Shown: positions 54,273 to 63,405 of the stretch, in pieces | Layout: each line of letters opens with the position of its first letter | Numbering within the stretch: the first letter of the stretch is position 1 | Assembly: GCA_963728995.1 (NCBI GenBank) | Contig: CAVSMD010000007.1 | Coordinates: 156,902 to 220,901 of the forward strand | Length of the DNA: 64,000 nucleotides | Origin: FEN-1219 sp963728995 | GTDB taxonomy: Bacteria > Pseudomonadota > Gammaproteobacteria > Steroidobacterales > Rariloculaceae | Direction of reading: 5' to 3' | Position numbers and translations under genes: made by a program | The notes under the pieces: generated by a model | Seen by the model: only the letters and a program-made list of their open reading frames with translations | Told to the model about the DNA's origin: nothing | The model's database searches: none

Positions 54273-57044
54273 TTACCGGCTGACCAGGAGGCTGGTTCCG
54301 CTCCCGGGCGCGCCGGTGCCGGGGTCACCGCTCGAGACCACCTTGACCCAGAGCGCATCCTTGCCCTTGTAGTACGACGTGGCGCTGGCCTTGCGCAGCG
54401 CATCCAGGCTGTCCTGCGAGGTACCCGAGGCTGCGGTGCTGAATCCCGGCAGCTCGAAGATCACCCACGAGCCGGAATCGAGCTCCGTCAGGTTGAGATT
54501 CATGGACGGCCTTTCGGTGGTCACCTTGATCTCGGTACCGGCGCGTACGCTGGTGCGGGTTACGGTGTACTCCTTGCCGTCGCGGCTGAGAACGACCGGC
54601 GGCTGAGCAGGCGCTCCACCGGGGCCGCCCCCGAAACCACCACGAGGCGGAGCGCCGCCGGGACCCGCGGCACCCGGACCGCCAGGGCCACCCGCTCCCG
54701 CTATTGCGGGAGCAGCACCGGGGCCGCCGGGGCCACCAGGCCGACCGGCAGCTGCGCCGGCGCCAGCACCCGGACCGGCCCCGCCGGCTCCTCCGGGACC
54801 CGCGCCCCGAGCGCCGCCGAATCCACCGGGGCCGCCGGGGCCGCCGGGGCCGCCAATATCCAAGCGTCCAACGTCGCCCTTGCACACGGCAGCGTTCCAC
54901 GCGGGCTTGAACTGGCAGTCTTTTGCGTCGGCCGCGATGCTGTCGTTGACGCCGTCATTGATGAGAACGTAGGAGTCGGGACCGCCGCCGAACGAGCCGT
55001 CCCTGTCGAGGATCACCGCAGTCTTGTAGGCCGTGCTGCCAAAATTGTCGCTGCCCCACTTGCTCTCCATCGGCGGGAAATACACCGGCTTGGCGTTGAC
55101 GAATTTCACGTGATCGACGGCGTTGTTGGAGCTGACCCCGAAGCTCGTAAACATCAGGTAGGAGATCGCGCCCGTCTTGCGAGTGGCGTTGTCCTCGTAG
55201 TTCCGGAAGGTGACGTTCTCCACGTCATGACGGTAGTCGTAGTACTCGTAGCCGCGGATCGGGTAATCCGGCAAGGCGGGCTTCGGCAAGCTGCGGCCGT
55301 AAGCCTTTTCCGCGTCGGTCCGGGGGTTGCCGACGTTCTCGGTTTCGCCCACGAACAGCGAGTCGACGACCTTCGAGGTAAAGGCGTAACGACCGAATGC
55401 GCCGGACGCGTGCGTAAAGCCGATCGCGTTGTCGGCCAGTTTCAGGTTCCTGAATAAGTGCATCTCGCCGCGACCCCAGATGCCGCCATTGCGGTTCTTG
55501 TAGGCGGTGAGATCCTCGAAGACCGATTCCACCGCCTTGCTGTTCGGGTCGGCGGGATTCTCGAGGCCGGTCTGCGAGCTGCCGGTGACACCGAAACGGC
55601 CATCGGGCCCGGTAATGTTCCGGTCGAACATGAACGCGTCGTAGTTGGAGTGGGCGACGTTGCCCTTGAACTCGCGGATTTTGGTTCGACGCGGCCAGAC
55701 TGTCTTGGCAGTCTCCGTGCCTTCGAACTGACCCGTGGGGTGCTCCGCCAACGACATCCAGAAACCGTTCGAGTCGGAACCCGCGGCCACGTTATCCACG
55801 TAGATGTTGTCCGGGTTGGTGATCCAGTAACTGGCCGCCGTGTTGTCGGAAGGGATCAGGACATCCTTGGAGGCCTGGCCGTTCTCTCTGACGGCCTGGC
55901 GATTGTCGTAGTCTGCTCGCTCACCGGCTGCGGCAAGGTTCGTCGGGACGCAGGGCTTGGACGTATGACACTTGGTCTGGATCGCCAGGTTGTGCACGAA
56001 CTCGTTGTCGTGCTCGATGCCGTCTTCCATGAAGAAGCAGTGGCCGACGGTGTTGTAGGTGACGTTGTTTTCGACATGCACGAAATTCGTGCCATGCACG
56101 GTGACGCAGCGGCTGTAGGTGTCGTGGATCGCGGCGTTCTTGACGTACTGGCCCTTCGCGTCGCCGACCAGATGCCAGTGGATCGGATACCGTGCCAGCG
56201 TCAGGTTCTGACCCATGCGAGTCAGCTCGACGCCCTCCACATACATGTGGCTCGAAGGCATCGCCATGATATGACCGCCGAAGAATGACTGCTCCGCGTC
56301 GGCCGAGGCCTGGACCTTGATGTTGCGCGTCAGTAAGCCGACCTCGCCGCGCTCATCCACGCCGAACGTGATCTTGCCGAAGTGCATGTAGGTAAGCTTC
56401 TTGTCGAGCGTGAGCTTGTTGCCGCTGATCGCGGCAATTGTGCGCCGCTCGGCCTGCCGCGGATCGTAATCCGTTGACGCGAGGACGATCTCGTCCCCTA
56501 CTCGCCAGCCCGCGGCGTTCAGGACCTCGATCGAGGTGCTGTCTGCTTTAGCGGTGCTGGCCAGCTTGGTCCAGGTGTTGGTCCGATCACCGTGCAGGTT
56601 CAGCGTTCCGCCCGAGATCATGATGCCGCGATCCCCCATGCCGGCCATGACGTCTTCACCCTTGACGTTATCGGTGAGGGTGATGGTCGCCTTGCGCGTG
56701 TGGGGGCTCCCTTCGCTGCCGATGGCCAACTCCCCGTGCAACATGATCCACTCGGTGGTCAGCTCGAGGTCGGTATCGTTCGAGAACGTGAGCTTGCCGT
56801 CGATCGAGAGCCCCGCCAGCGCGGGCGGACTGACGTCGAGGATCACGTCCTTGTCTCTGCCGATCGTGGGCTTGTCGCCCGCCACCGGCACCTTGTGGTT
56901 CGGCCAGGTGTCGGGATTGGACCACTTCGTCGGCGTGGCCGCGGGCGATCCGGCATTCTGAGCCTGGGCGACAGCGGACACGCCGCCGAGCAGGAATGCA
57001 GGAACGAGCGATCCAAGAAGGACCGAGCGATTCATTATGCTCAT
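54273..57044 (-). CDS. Secreted G8/parallel beta-helix protein, bacterial CEMIP/TMEM2-like (copy 1)
   Basis: A 923-residue exported protein: leader (1 to about 28), a G8 domain (about 40-160, WSNPDTWPNHKVPVAGDK then LSIDGKLTFSNDTDLELT), and a long beta-helix that matches animal CEMIP/TMEM2 motif for motif, including YPIHWHLVGD (from Tyr286), SRCVTVHGTNF, VGHCFFMEDGIEHDNEF, NPDN followed by NVAAGSDSNGFWM, and SLFVGETENVGNPRTD. A Gly/Pro-rich linker (about 732-812) leads to a C-terminal beta-domain. The GG domain that holds known catalytic residues of the animal enzymes is not seen, so carbohydrate breakdown is possible but unproven. The second copy lies directly upstream. Confidence 0.85.
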   Translation of the reverse strand: MSIMNRSVLLGSLVPAFLLGGVSAVAQAQNAGSPAATPTKWSNPDTWPNHKVPVAGDKPTIGRDKDVILDVSPPALAGLSIDGKLTFSNDTDLELTTEWIMLHGELAIGSEGSPHTRKATITLTDNVKGEDVMAGMGDRGIMISGGTLNLHGDRTNTWTKLASTAKADSTSIEVLNAAGWRVGDEIVLASTDYDPRQAERRTIAAISGNKLTLDKKLTYMHFGKITFGVDERGEVGLLTRNIKVQASADAEQSFFGGHIMAMPSSHMYVEGVELTRMGQNLTLARYPIHWHLVGDAKGQYVKNAAIHDTYSRCVTVHGTNFVHVENNVTYNTVGHCFFMEDGIEHDNEFVHNLAIQTKCHTSKPCVPTNLAAAGERADYDNRQAVRENGQASKDVLIPSDNTAASYWITNPDNIYVDNVAAGSDSNGFWMSLAEHPTGQFEGTETAKTVWPRRTKIREFKGNVAHSNYDAFMFDRNITGPDGRFGVTGSSQTGLENPADPNSKAVESVFEDLTAYKNRNGGIWGRGEMHLFRNLKLADNAIGFTHASGAFGRYAFTSKVVDSLFVGETENVGNPRTDAEKAYGRSLPKPALPDYPIRGYEYYDYRHDVENVTFRNYEDNATRKTGAISYLMFTSFGVSSNNAVDHVKFVNAKPVYFPPMESKWGSDNFGSTAYKTAVILDRDGSFGGGPDSYVLINDGVNDSIAADAKDCQFKPAWNAAVCKGDVGRLDIGGPGGPGGPGGFGGARGAGPGGAGGAGPGAGAGAAAGRPGGPGGPGAAPAIAGAGGPGGPGAAGPGGAPPRGGFGGGPGGAPAQPPVVLSRDGKEYTVTRTSVRAGTEIKVTTERPSMNLNLTELDSGSWVIFELPGFSTAASGTSQDSLDALRKASATSYYKGKDALWVKVVSSGDPGTGAPGSGTSLLVSR

Positions 57045-57280
57045 GACATCAACCCCCGTACTCGAGACGACCCGTTACTCGAGCCGCACAGGAAAGCGCG
57101 GCTGTCTGGGCAAGACACCGAATGATGCGACGCCGTCGCGATTCGCGCAATTCGCGATGGAAAATAGCCTCCTCTACAGATATGCGCATCCAGTGTGCGC
57201 ATGCCTTTGGCGCATCGGTCCTGCGGGCGCCAAGGATCGCGCGATATCGGCGCTCATCGAGCGCCTTCTCGGGCTTCAGC

Positions 57281-60010
57281 TTACCGGCTGACCTGCAGGC
57301 TGGTTCCGCTACCCGGGGTGGCACCGCGAGCGCCGTCGCCGTTGGAGACCACCTTGACCCAAAGGGCATCCTTGTCCTTGAAGTACGAGGTGTCGCCGGC
57401 CTTGCGCAGCGCGTCCAGGCTGCTCTGCGGCGTACCCGAGGCCGCGGTGGTGAACCCCGGCAGGTCGAAGATCACCCAGGAACCTGCATCCATTTCCGTC
57501 AGGGTGAGGTCCAGGGACGGCCTTTCGGTCGCCACCTTGATCTCGGTGCCGGCGCGTACGTTCGTGCTGGTGACGGTGTACTCCCTGCCATTGCGGCTCA
57601 AAACGACCGGCGGCTGAGGAGGCGGTCTACGGATCGCGCCGGCTGGCGCACCCAACGAGCTGGTACCGCCCGCCGCACCAAGGCCACCGAATGCGCCGGG
57701 AGCAGGGCCGCCCGCCGGAGCACCCGCTCCGCCGGGACCGCCGGCCGCGCCACGAGCCGCCGCTCCCGCAGCGGCACCGTAAGGTCCGGGCCCCGGGCTC
57801 CGACCGCCGCCGAATACGCCGCCGGGGCCGCCAAACGTCAAGCGTCCGATGTCGCCCTTGCACACGGCAGCGTTCCAGGCGGGCCTCATCTCACAGGCCT
57901 TCGTGTCGGTTGCGATGCTGTCGTAGACGCCATCGTTCAAGAGAATGTAGGAATCGGGGATACCGCCGACCGAGCCGTCCTTGTCGTGGATCGCCGCGGC
58001 CTTCCAGGCCACACCGTTCAAATTATCGTTGCCCCACTTACGCTCCATCGGCGGGAAATACACGGGCTTGGCGTTGACGAATTTCGCGCCCTCGATGGCG
58101 TTTTCCGTGCTGACCCCGGCGCTCGTATACATCAGGTAAGAGATCGCTCCCGTCTTGCGGGTGGCGTTGTCCTGGTAGTTCCGGAAAGTGACGTTCTCGA
58201 CGTCATGACGGTAGTCGTAGTACTCGTAGCCACGAATCGGGAAATCCGGCATTGAGGGCTTCGGCAAGCTGCGGCCGTAAGCCTTCTCCGCGTCGGTCCT
58301 GGGGTTGCCGATGTTCTCGGTTTCACCCACGAACAGCGAGTCGACGACCTTCGACGTAAAGGGGTCACGACCGAAGTTGCCGGACGCGTGCGTGTAGCCC
58401 ATGGCGTTGTCGGCCAGCTTCACGTTCTTGAATACGTGCATCTCGCCGCGGCCCCAGATACCGCCATTGCGGTTCTTGTAGGCGGTGAGATCCTCGAAGA
58501 CCGTCTCCACCGTTTTGCTGTTCGGGTCGGCGGGATCTTCCTTGGGCATATGCGCGTTGCCGGTAACACCGAAAGTGTTATTGGGGTTGATGTTCCGGTC
58601 GAACATGAACGAGTCGTAGTTGGAGTGAGCGACGTTGCCCTTGAACTCGCGGAAGGGTGTTCGACGCGGCCAGATGGTCTTGGCAGTCTCCGTACCCGCG
58701 AACTGACCTTGCGGGTGCTCCGGCAATGACATCCAGAAGCCCGTCGCGTCGGAACCCGCGGCCACGTTGTCCCGGTAGACGTTGTCCGGGTTCGTGATCC
58801 AGAACGTCGACGCCGTGTTGTCCGAGGGCAGCAGCACATCCTTCGAGGCCTGGCCACTCGCTCTGACGGCCTGGCGATTCTCATAGTCCGGGTTCTCTCC
58901 GGCCGCGGCGAGGACGGTCGGGACGCACGGCTTGCTCGTATGACACTTGGTCTGGATCCCAAGGTTATGGACGAACTCGTTGCCGTGCTCGATGCCGTCT
59001 TCCATGAAGAAGCAGTGGCCGACGGTGTTGTAGGTGACGTTGTTTTCGACATGCACGAAATTCGTGCCATGCACGGTCACGCAGCGGTTGTAGGTGTCGT
59101 GAATCGCGGCGTTCTTCACGTACTGGCCCTTCGCGTCGCCGACCAGATGCCAGTGGATCGGATAGCGGGCAAGCGTCAAGTTCTGACCCATGCGATTCAA
59201 CTCGACGCCCTCCACATACATGTGGCTCGAGGGCATCGCCATGATATGCCCGCCGAAGAACGACTGTTCCGCGTCGGCCGAGGCCTGGACCTTGATATTG
59301 CGCGTCAGCAAGCCGACTTCACCGCGCTCATCCACGTCGAAGGTGATCTTGCCGAAGTGCATGTAGGTAAGCTTCTGGTCGAGCGTGAGCTTGTTGCCGC
59401 TGATCGCGGCAATGGTGCGCCGCTCGGCCTGCCGGGGATCGTAATCCGTCGACGCCAGGACAATCTCGTCGCCCACTCGCCACTCCGCAGCGTTCAGGAC
59501 CTCTATCGAAGTGCTGCCTGCCTTGGCCGTACTGGCCAGCTTGGTCCAGGTGTTGGTCCGGTCCCCGTGCAGGTTCAGGGTTCCGCCCGAGATCATGATC
59601 CCGCGATCCCCCATGCCCGCCATGACGTCTTCACCCTTGACGTTATCGGTGAGGGTGATGATCGCCTTGCGCGTGTAGGGGCTGGCTTCGCTGCCAATGG
59701 CCAATTCCCCGTGCAACATGATCCACTCGGTGGTCAGCTCGAGGTCGGTGTCGTTTGAAAACGTGAGCTTGCCGTCGATGGAGAGCCCCGCCAACGCGGG
59801 CGGACTGACGTCGAGGATCACGTCCTTGTCTCTGCCGATCGTGGGTTTGTCGCCTGCGATCGGCACCTTGTGGTTTGGCCAGGTGTCGGGATTGGACCAG
59901 AGCGATGGCTGGGCGGTCTGAGCGCTTCCCTCTCGAGCGCCTACGACAGCAAGTGCGCCGACGAGGACGAATGTCGATAGAAGAAGGAACGAGCGAGATG
60001 GTTTTCGCAT
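57281..60010 (-). CDS. Secreted G8/parallel beta-helix protein, bacterial CEMIP/TMEM2-like (copy 2)
   Basis: A 909-residue paralogue of the next gene downstream, with the same order: leader (1 to about 31, ending GSAQ), G8 domain (SLWSNPDTWPNHKVPIAGDK), beta-helix with all the CEMIP-like motifs, an Ala/Gly/Pro linker (about 727-800) and the C-terminal domain ending SGTSLQVSR. The two copies agree almost residue for residue in the G8 and helix core and diverge in the leader and linker. The ATG at 60010 follows GGGGGT and gives a normal leader. A 236-base gap separates it from copy 1, enough for a second promoter. Confidence 0.85.
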   Translation of the reverse strand: MRKPSRSFLLLSTFVLVGALAVVGAREGSAQTAQPSLWSNPDTWPNHKVPIAGDKPTIGRDKDVILDVSPPALAGLSIDGKLTFSNDTDLELTTEWIMLHGELAIGSEASPYTRKAIITLTDNVKGEDVMAGMGDRGIMISGGTLNLHGDRTNTWTKLASTAKAGSTSIEVLNAAEWRVGDEIVLASTDYDPRQAERRTIAAISGNKLTLDQKLTYMHFGKITFDVDERGEVGLLTRNIKVQASADAEQSFFGGHIMAMPSSHMYVEGVELNRMGQNLTLARYPIHWHLVGDAKGQYVKNAAIHDTYNRCVTVHGTNFVHVENNVTYNTVGHCFFMEDGIEHGNEFVHNLGIQTKCHTSKPCVPTVLAAAGENPDYENRQAVRASGQASKDVLLPSDNTASTFWITNPDNVYRDNVAAGSDATGFWMSLPEHPQGQFAGTETAKTIWPRRTPFREFKGNVAHSNYDSFMFDRNINPNNTFGVTGNAHMPKEDPADPNSKTVETVFEDLTAYKNRNGGIWGRGEMHVFKNVKLADNAMGYTHASGNFGRDPFTSKVVDSLFVGETENIGNPRTDAEKAYGRSLPKPSMPDFPIRGYEYYDYRHDVENVTFRNYQDNATRKTGAISYLMYTSAGVSTENAIEGAKFVNAKPVYFPPMERKWGNDNLNGVAWKAAAIHDKDGSVGGIPDSYILLNDGVYDSIATDTKACEMRPAWNAAVCKGDIGRLTFGGPGGVFGGGRSPGPGPYGAAAGAAARGAAGGPGGAGAPAGGPAPGAFGGLGAAGGTSSLGAPAGAIRRPPPQPPVVLSRNGREYTVTSTNVRAGTEIKVATERPSLDLTLTEMDAGSWVIFDLPGFTTAASGTPQSSLDALRKAGDTSYFKDKDALWVKVVSNGDGARGATPGSGTSLQVSR

Positions 60011-60392
60011 GTTATGACCCCCAAACTTGATGGTCACCGGTAATTCAGCGGTGAAAGATAGCGCGATTGCAGACGCTTGGCGCATGTCGGGCGATCCGAG
60101 CGGATAGGAATTTCGAATGCTCCTTCGGCGTCCGGACCATGGCGCGTAACGAACGTACTGTCAAACCGCTGGCTGGTCGCCACGCCGAGTCCGCCCCCTA
60201 GCTCGGCTGCACCGCGAGCTTCCAGCATCTGAAGCACACGTTCGGGCGGCGCCTTCGAGCCGCCGGCGTGACTCGAGGATCGGCAGGATCTGCTCGGGCA
60301 CCGCTACAGCATCCCGAAGTCTATCGTGCAGTCTGGACAGATTGTAAGCTTCATGCTACATATTTCGGGAATTAGTAGTGTGAAGACGTCAA
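60011..60392. other. Divergent intergenic region with a possible gene remnant
   Basis: This 382-base stretch between the CEMIP-like gene and hipB must hold both promoters. On the minus strand it has protein-like pieces in two frames (LSRLHDRLRDAVAVPEQILP around 60330-60270, then VLQMLEARGAAELGGGLGVA from 60237), which may be a decayed reading frame. No family is recognised. Confidence 0.3.
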
Positions 60393-60728
60393 ATGCCAAC
60401 GCCACACCACCCCCCCGCCGCCGTGCGCCGGATCCTGCGTAAGCTCGGAGCGGATATTCATGATGCCCGACGTCGCCGGCGGCTGCCCATGGCGGTCGTT
60501 GCAGAGCGCGCCTTCACTTCGCGCTCGACCCTCCAAAGGATAGAAGGCGGCGACACAAGTGTAAGCATCGGCATCTATGCTGCCGTCCTTCAGGCGCTCG
60601 GCCTGCTCGAGGGCCTCGGCCAAGTCGCCGACATCAGCAACGACAGCGTCGGACAGGCGCTCGCGAGCGCCGAGCTGCCCAAGCACGTCCATATCAAGCG
60701 CATAGCTCGACCGCCCAACGATGGCTGA
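60393..60728 (+). CDS. XRE-family regulator, HipB-like antitoxin
   Basis: A 111-residue protein with a helix-turn-helix (LPMAVVAERAFTSRSTLQRI) and a short C-terminal tail. Its stop lies eight bases inside the hipA-type gene, so the two are translationally coupled as in hipBA. It should bind the toxin and repress the operon. The first ATG is used. Confidence 0.85.
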   Translation: MPTPHHPPAAVRRILRKLGADIHDARRRRRLPMAVVAERAFTSRSTLQRIEGGDTSVSIGIYAAVLQALGLLEGLGQVADISNDSVGQALASAELPKHVHIKRIARPPNDG

Positions 60729-61968
60729 CTTCGAGGTCCACATCGATCTGAACGGCCGCATCCGCCAGGTGGGCCTGGCGAGATGCAACCGTGTCCGAGG
60801 CTCGGAAACCGTGATCTTCGAATATGTCGCCGAGTGGCTGAGCGACCCCGAGCGCTTTTCGCTTGAACCCGCGCTTACCCTGACTCGAGGTGCTTTCGCC
60901 CCACCTCCCGGAAAGGCGATCTTCGGCTCCATCGCTGACTCCGCGCCCGATAGCTGGGGCCGACGCCTGATGCAGCGCGCCGAACGTCGTCTTGCCGAAA
61001 GCGAGCGCCGTGCCGTGCGCACGCTGGCGGAGAGCGACTACCTGCTTGGCGTCGCCGACCAGACGCGTCTCGGCGCGCTGCGATTTCGTTGGGTGGCCGA
61101 AAAAGTATTCCAAGCACCCGTCCACGCGGGCGTTCCTGCATTGATCGAGCTCGGTCGTCTTCTCCAAATTTCCGAACGCATCCTCCGGGATGAGGAAACG
61201 GAGGAGGACATCCAAATCATTTTTGCGCCGGGGTCCTCCCTCGGCGGCACGCGCCCTAAAGCGTCAGTCATCGACCAGCATGGACGTCTCTCGATCGCCA
61301 AATTCCCCAAAGAAACCGATGACCACAGCGTCGAGACCTGGGAAGAAATCGCCCTGCGGCTCGCGGGTCGGGCGGGTATCGCCACGCCCCTCCACGAACT
61401 GATACAGGTCGCCGGCAAGGCGGTGATGCTGTCGCGTCGCTTCGACCGCCAAGGCGCCGCGCGAATCCCCTTCTTTTCCGCGATGGCGATCTTGGGCGCC
61501 AAGGACGGCGAGCGCGGCAGTTACCCGGAAATCGTCGATCTCCTCGCACGGCACGGAGCACAGGCAAAAACCGACGCACATGCCCTTTACCGTCGTGTCG
61601 TCTTCAATGTCCTGATCTCGAATGTCGATGATCACCTTCGCAACCACGGCTTCCTTTGGCTTAAGAAAGCGGGTTGGTCACTCTCCCCCGCGTATGACCT
61701 CAACCCGATGCCGACCGATCTCAAAGCGCGTGTCCTCACGACGAATATCGATCTCGACGAAGGCACGTGCTCGATCGACCTGCTCGAAGCGGCGTCGCAG
61801 TTCTTCGGCCTCTCGCTGCCTCAGGCACGCGCGATCATCAAAGAGGTCGCCACGGTTACCGAAACCTGGCGCGACACGGCCCAAGAGGCGGGCGCACGCC
61901 CAGCCGAAATCACGCGCATGGCAAGTGCATTCGAGCACGCTGATCTGCAGCGGGCGCTCGCGCTGTGA
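60721..61968 (+). CDS. HipA-family serine/threonine kinase toxin
   Basis: A 415-residue HipA-like kinase. The N-terminal subdomain (FGSIADSAPDSWGRRLMQRA) is followed by the Gly-rich loop SSLGGTRPKASV, the Lys of LSIAKFP, the LSRRFDR motif, the catalytic loop NVDDHLRNHGF with Asp303 and the metal-binding LSPAYDLNP. Typical HipA phosphorylates glutamyl-tRNA synthetase and induces persistence; this divergent branch may have another target. The gene overlaps its HipB partner by eight bases. Confidence 0.9.
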   Translation: MADFEVHIDLNGRIRQVGLARCNRVRGSETVIFEYVAEWLSDPERFSLEPALTLTRGAFAPPPGKAIFGSIADSAPDSWGRRLMQRAERRLAESERRAVRTLAESDYLLGVADQTRLGALRFRWVAEKVFQAPVHAGVPALIELGRLLQISERILRDEETEEDIQIIFAPGSSLGGTRPKASVIDQHGRLSIAKFPKETDDHSVETWEEIALRLAGRAGIATPLHELIQVAGKAVMLSRRFDRQGAARIPFFSAMAILGAKDGERGSYPEIVDLLARHGAQAKTDAHALYRRVVFNVLISNVDDHLRNHGFLWLKKAGWSLSPAYDLNPMPTDLKARVLTTNIDLDEGTCSIDLLEAASQFFGLSLPQARAIIKEVATVTETWRDTAQEAGARPAEITRMASAFEHADLQRALAL

Positions 61969-62489
61969 CGACTGACCCAGCCCGAGCGGACGGTGTCCGG
62001 CGAATCCGAGTGCGAATGCAGCTCATTGGTCGTCGATCGGCTTGATCGCATCGGCAGATCAGGTTGGACCCCTGAACTCCGGGAAACTCTTGGTGCCACC
62101 GACCGCGGCGCCTGGCATTCTTGGCCGCGTGACGACAGGCTAACCCTGTGTGAAAATTGGTGGGCCGTGCTGATCAGCGCGCCGCGCTCCAGAGCGCCCT
62201 CGTGCTGCTGAAGTCCACGCACAACGAGATCGATCAAACGCATCGGCGACAGGTCTTGGGTGCGGACCTCAATGACGCTTGGTGCTGCAGCACGAGTGAG
62301 CGCGAGTATTGCGCCGAAATCTAGGTCGTTGGTAAAGACGACGTAGCCGTTCTCTTTCGCCCACGCGAGAACAACCGCGTCGGGCGCACCGCCGTCGCCA
62401 ACCGAAGACCAGTGAAGTGCCTGGAAGCCTCGATCTTCGAGTGCCTGCACCCAGGAGGGGGACAGGTTCATATCGATCAAGACTTTCAT
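61821..62489 (-). CDS. DUF5615 PIN-like toxin, C-terminus replaced at a tRNA-Lys repeat
   Basis: The first 106 residues form a DUF5615 domain: MKVLIDMNLSPSWVQALEDR, GGAPDAVVLAWAKENG and TNDLDFGAILALTR, with the PIN-type acidic residues. At about residue 106 (GALIS) the natural end is lost exactly where a 19-bp tRNA-Lys 3'-end repeat begins (62154-62172). The frame then runs on for over 110 meaningless residues into the antisense of hipA to 61821. The start is one base after the DUF433 antitoxin stop. Normal family members end about ten residues after the break, so activity may persist or not. Confidence 0.75.
   Translation of the reverse strand: MKVLIDMNLSPSWVQALEDRGFQALHWSSVGDGGAPDAVVLAWAKENGYVVFTNDLDFGAILALTRAAAPSVIEVRTQDLSPMRLIDLVVRGLQQHEGALERGALISTAHQFSHRVSLSSRGQECQAPRSVAPRVSRSSGVQPDLPMRSSRSTTNELHSHSDSPDTVRSGWVSRHSASARCRSACSNALAMRVISAGRAPASWAVSRQVSVTVATSLMIARA
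62154..62172 (+). repeat. Direct repeat of tRNA-Lys 3' end (att-like), left copy
   Basis: aaattggtgggccgtgctg occurs here and again at 63402-63420 in the same orientation. It is the reverse complement of the 3' end of tRNA-Lys, including the CCA. This copy truncates the DUF5615 toxin gene, so it marks a recombination junction. Confidence 0.85.
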
Positions 62490-62490
62490 C

Positions 62491-62721
62491 TCAAACGGAC
62501 GCGAGCGGAACCTCGATCTCTTCAGCACGCCATGCGGCGTAGCTCAGGGCCTCCGCGATATCGGGCTCTTCCAGGTAGGGGTACAACTTCAGGATCTCCG
62601 CCTTCGACCGACCGGCCGCAACGAGACCAACGATCGTTCCCACAGTGACGCGCAGGCCGCGGATGCACGGCTTACCACCCATGACCGCTGGGTTTGTTGT
62701 GATTCGCGTGAGTTCTTTCAC
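62491..62721 (-). CDS. DUF433-family antitoxin
   Basis: A 76-residue protein with the DUF433 core: RITTNPAVMGGKPCIRGLRV, TVGTIVGLVAAGRSKAEILK and YPYLEEPDIAEALSYAAWR. Start is a GTG with GGAGG upstream. It usually forms a pair with a DUF5615 toxin, which here begins one base after its stop. The 5' half is duplicated at 51436-51550. Confidence 0.88.
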   Translation of the reverse strand: MKELTRITTNPAVMGGKPCIRGLRVTVGTIVGLVAAGRSKAEILKLYPYLEEPDIAEALSYAAWRAEEIEVPLASV

Positions 62722-63017
62722 TTTTCCGCCTCCGGCACGACACCACATTGTACGCCTGCTCTGCCAGACATGACTGCGGCCCCGGTCAATGCAAACAGCA
62801 CTTCTTGTATTTCTTACCGCTACCGCACGAGCAGGGCTCGTTACGTCCCACCCGCAACGATGCGCGGCGTTGCCGAGCGCGGTCCCCCGCGCCCTCCACA
62901 CGCCGCGCGAGCCAGTAGGCGTGGAGCGTCCGGACGTTGGGCGCAATCGCATCACGGAGCTTCCCCGCCTCGGTCTCAGGCAGCTCGTGCGCCCGCCAGT
63001 CCGTCGTGGCGGTAAAC
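62617..63017. repeat. Right copy of the 401-bp duplicated block
   Basis: Ungapped match to 51446-51846. Here the block is continuous with the full DUF433 gene on one side and a longer UPF0149/SEC-C gene on the other, so this is probably the source or the better-kept copy. Confidence 0.9.
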
Positions 63018-63262
63018 GCGCGGATTGGAGCCAGGAGCTGCGCGATGTCCGGCGACGCTGCGCGCCACTCGTCGGCCGCGAGATCCACACCGCGCAGATA
63101 GCCCTGGCACCACTCGTCGACGACAACGACCGCGTCACCGCCCCTGACGTTCTCGAGGTACATCGGCTCGAAAGTGTCCAGCTCATCGACCAATGCGGCG
63201 GCATTGTCGTTCATGTGCCGCACGACCAGTGACATGAACTCCCGTGGGCCGAGCCAGCCCAA
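62786..63262 (-). pseudogene. UPF0149 (YecA-like) protein with SEC-C zinc motif, probably 5' truncated
   Basis: Encodes 158 residues with the C-terminal half of a UPF0149 domain (MYLENVRGGDAVVVVDEWCQ then GYLRGVDLAADEW) and the SEC-C motif GRNEPCSCGSGKKYKKCC, which binds zinc. The expected N-terminal half is absent; a neighbouring frame upstream (FFGAYGLASALLPMAQRPNV) looks like part of it, so a frame break near 63270 or a deletion is likely. The start given (TTG 63262) is only the limit of the open frame. Confidence 0.65.
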
Positions 63263-63405
63263 GCGCGGCGCACGTCGACGTTGGGACGCTGCGCCATTGG
63301 GAGCAGGGCCGACGCGAGCCCATAGGCGCCGAAAAAGCGGTCCCGACTGCCATCAGTCGAGACCCGGCGCACCTTCTCAAGGCGTCGTTGCGCAAAAAAG
63401 GAAAT

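Noticed and set aside
54595..54860. Repetitive GC-rich stretch as a CRISPR or tandem-repeat locus
   Set aside because: The repeats are codons for Gly and Pro within one open frame, with no constant unit or spacers.
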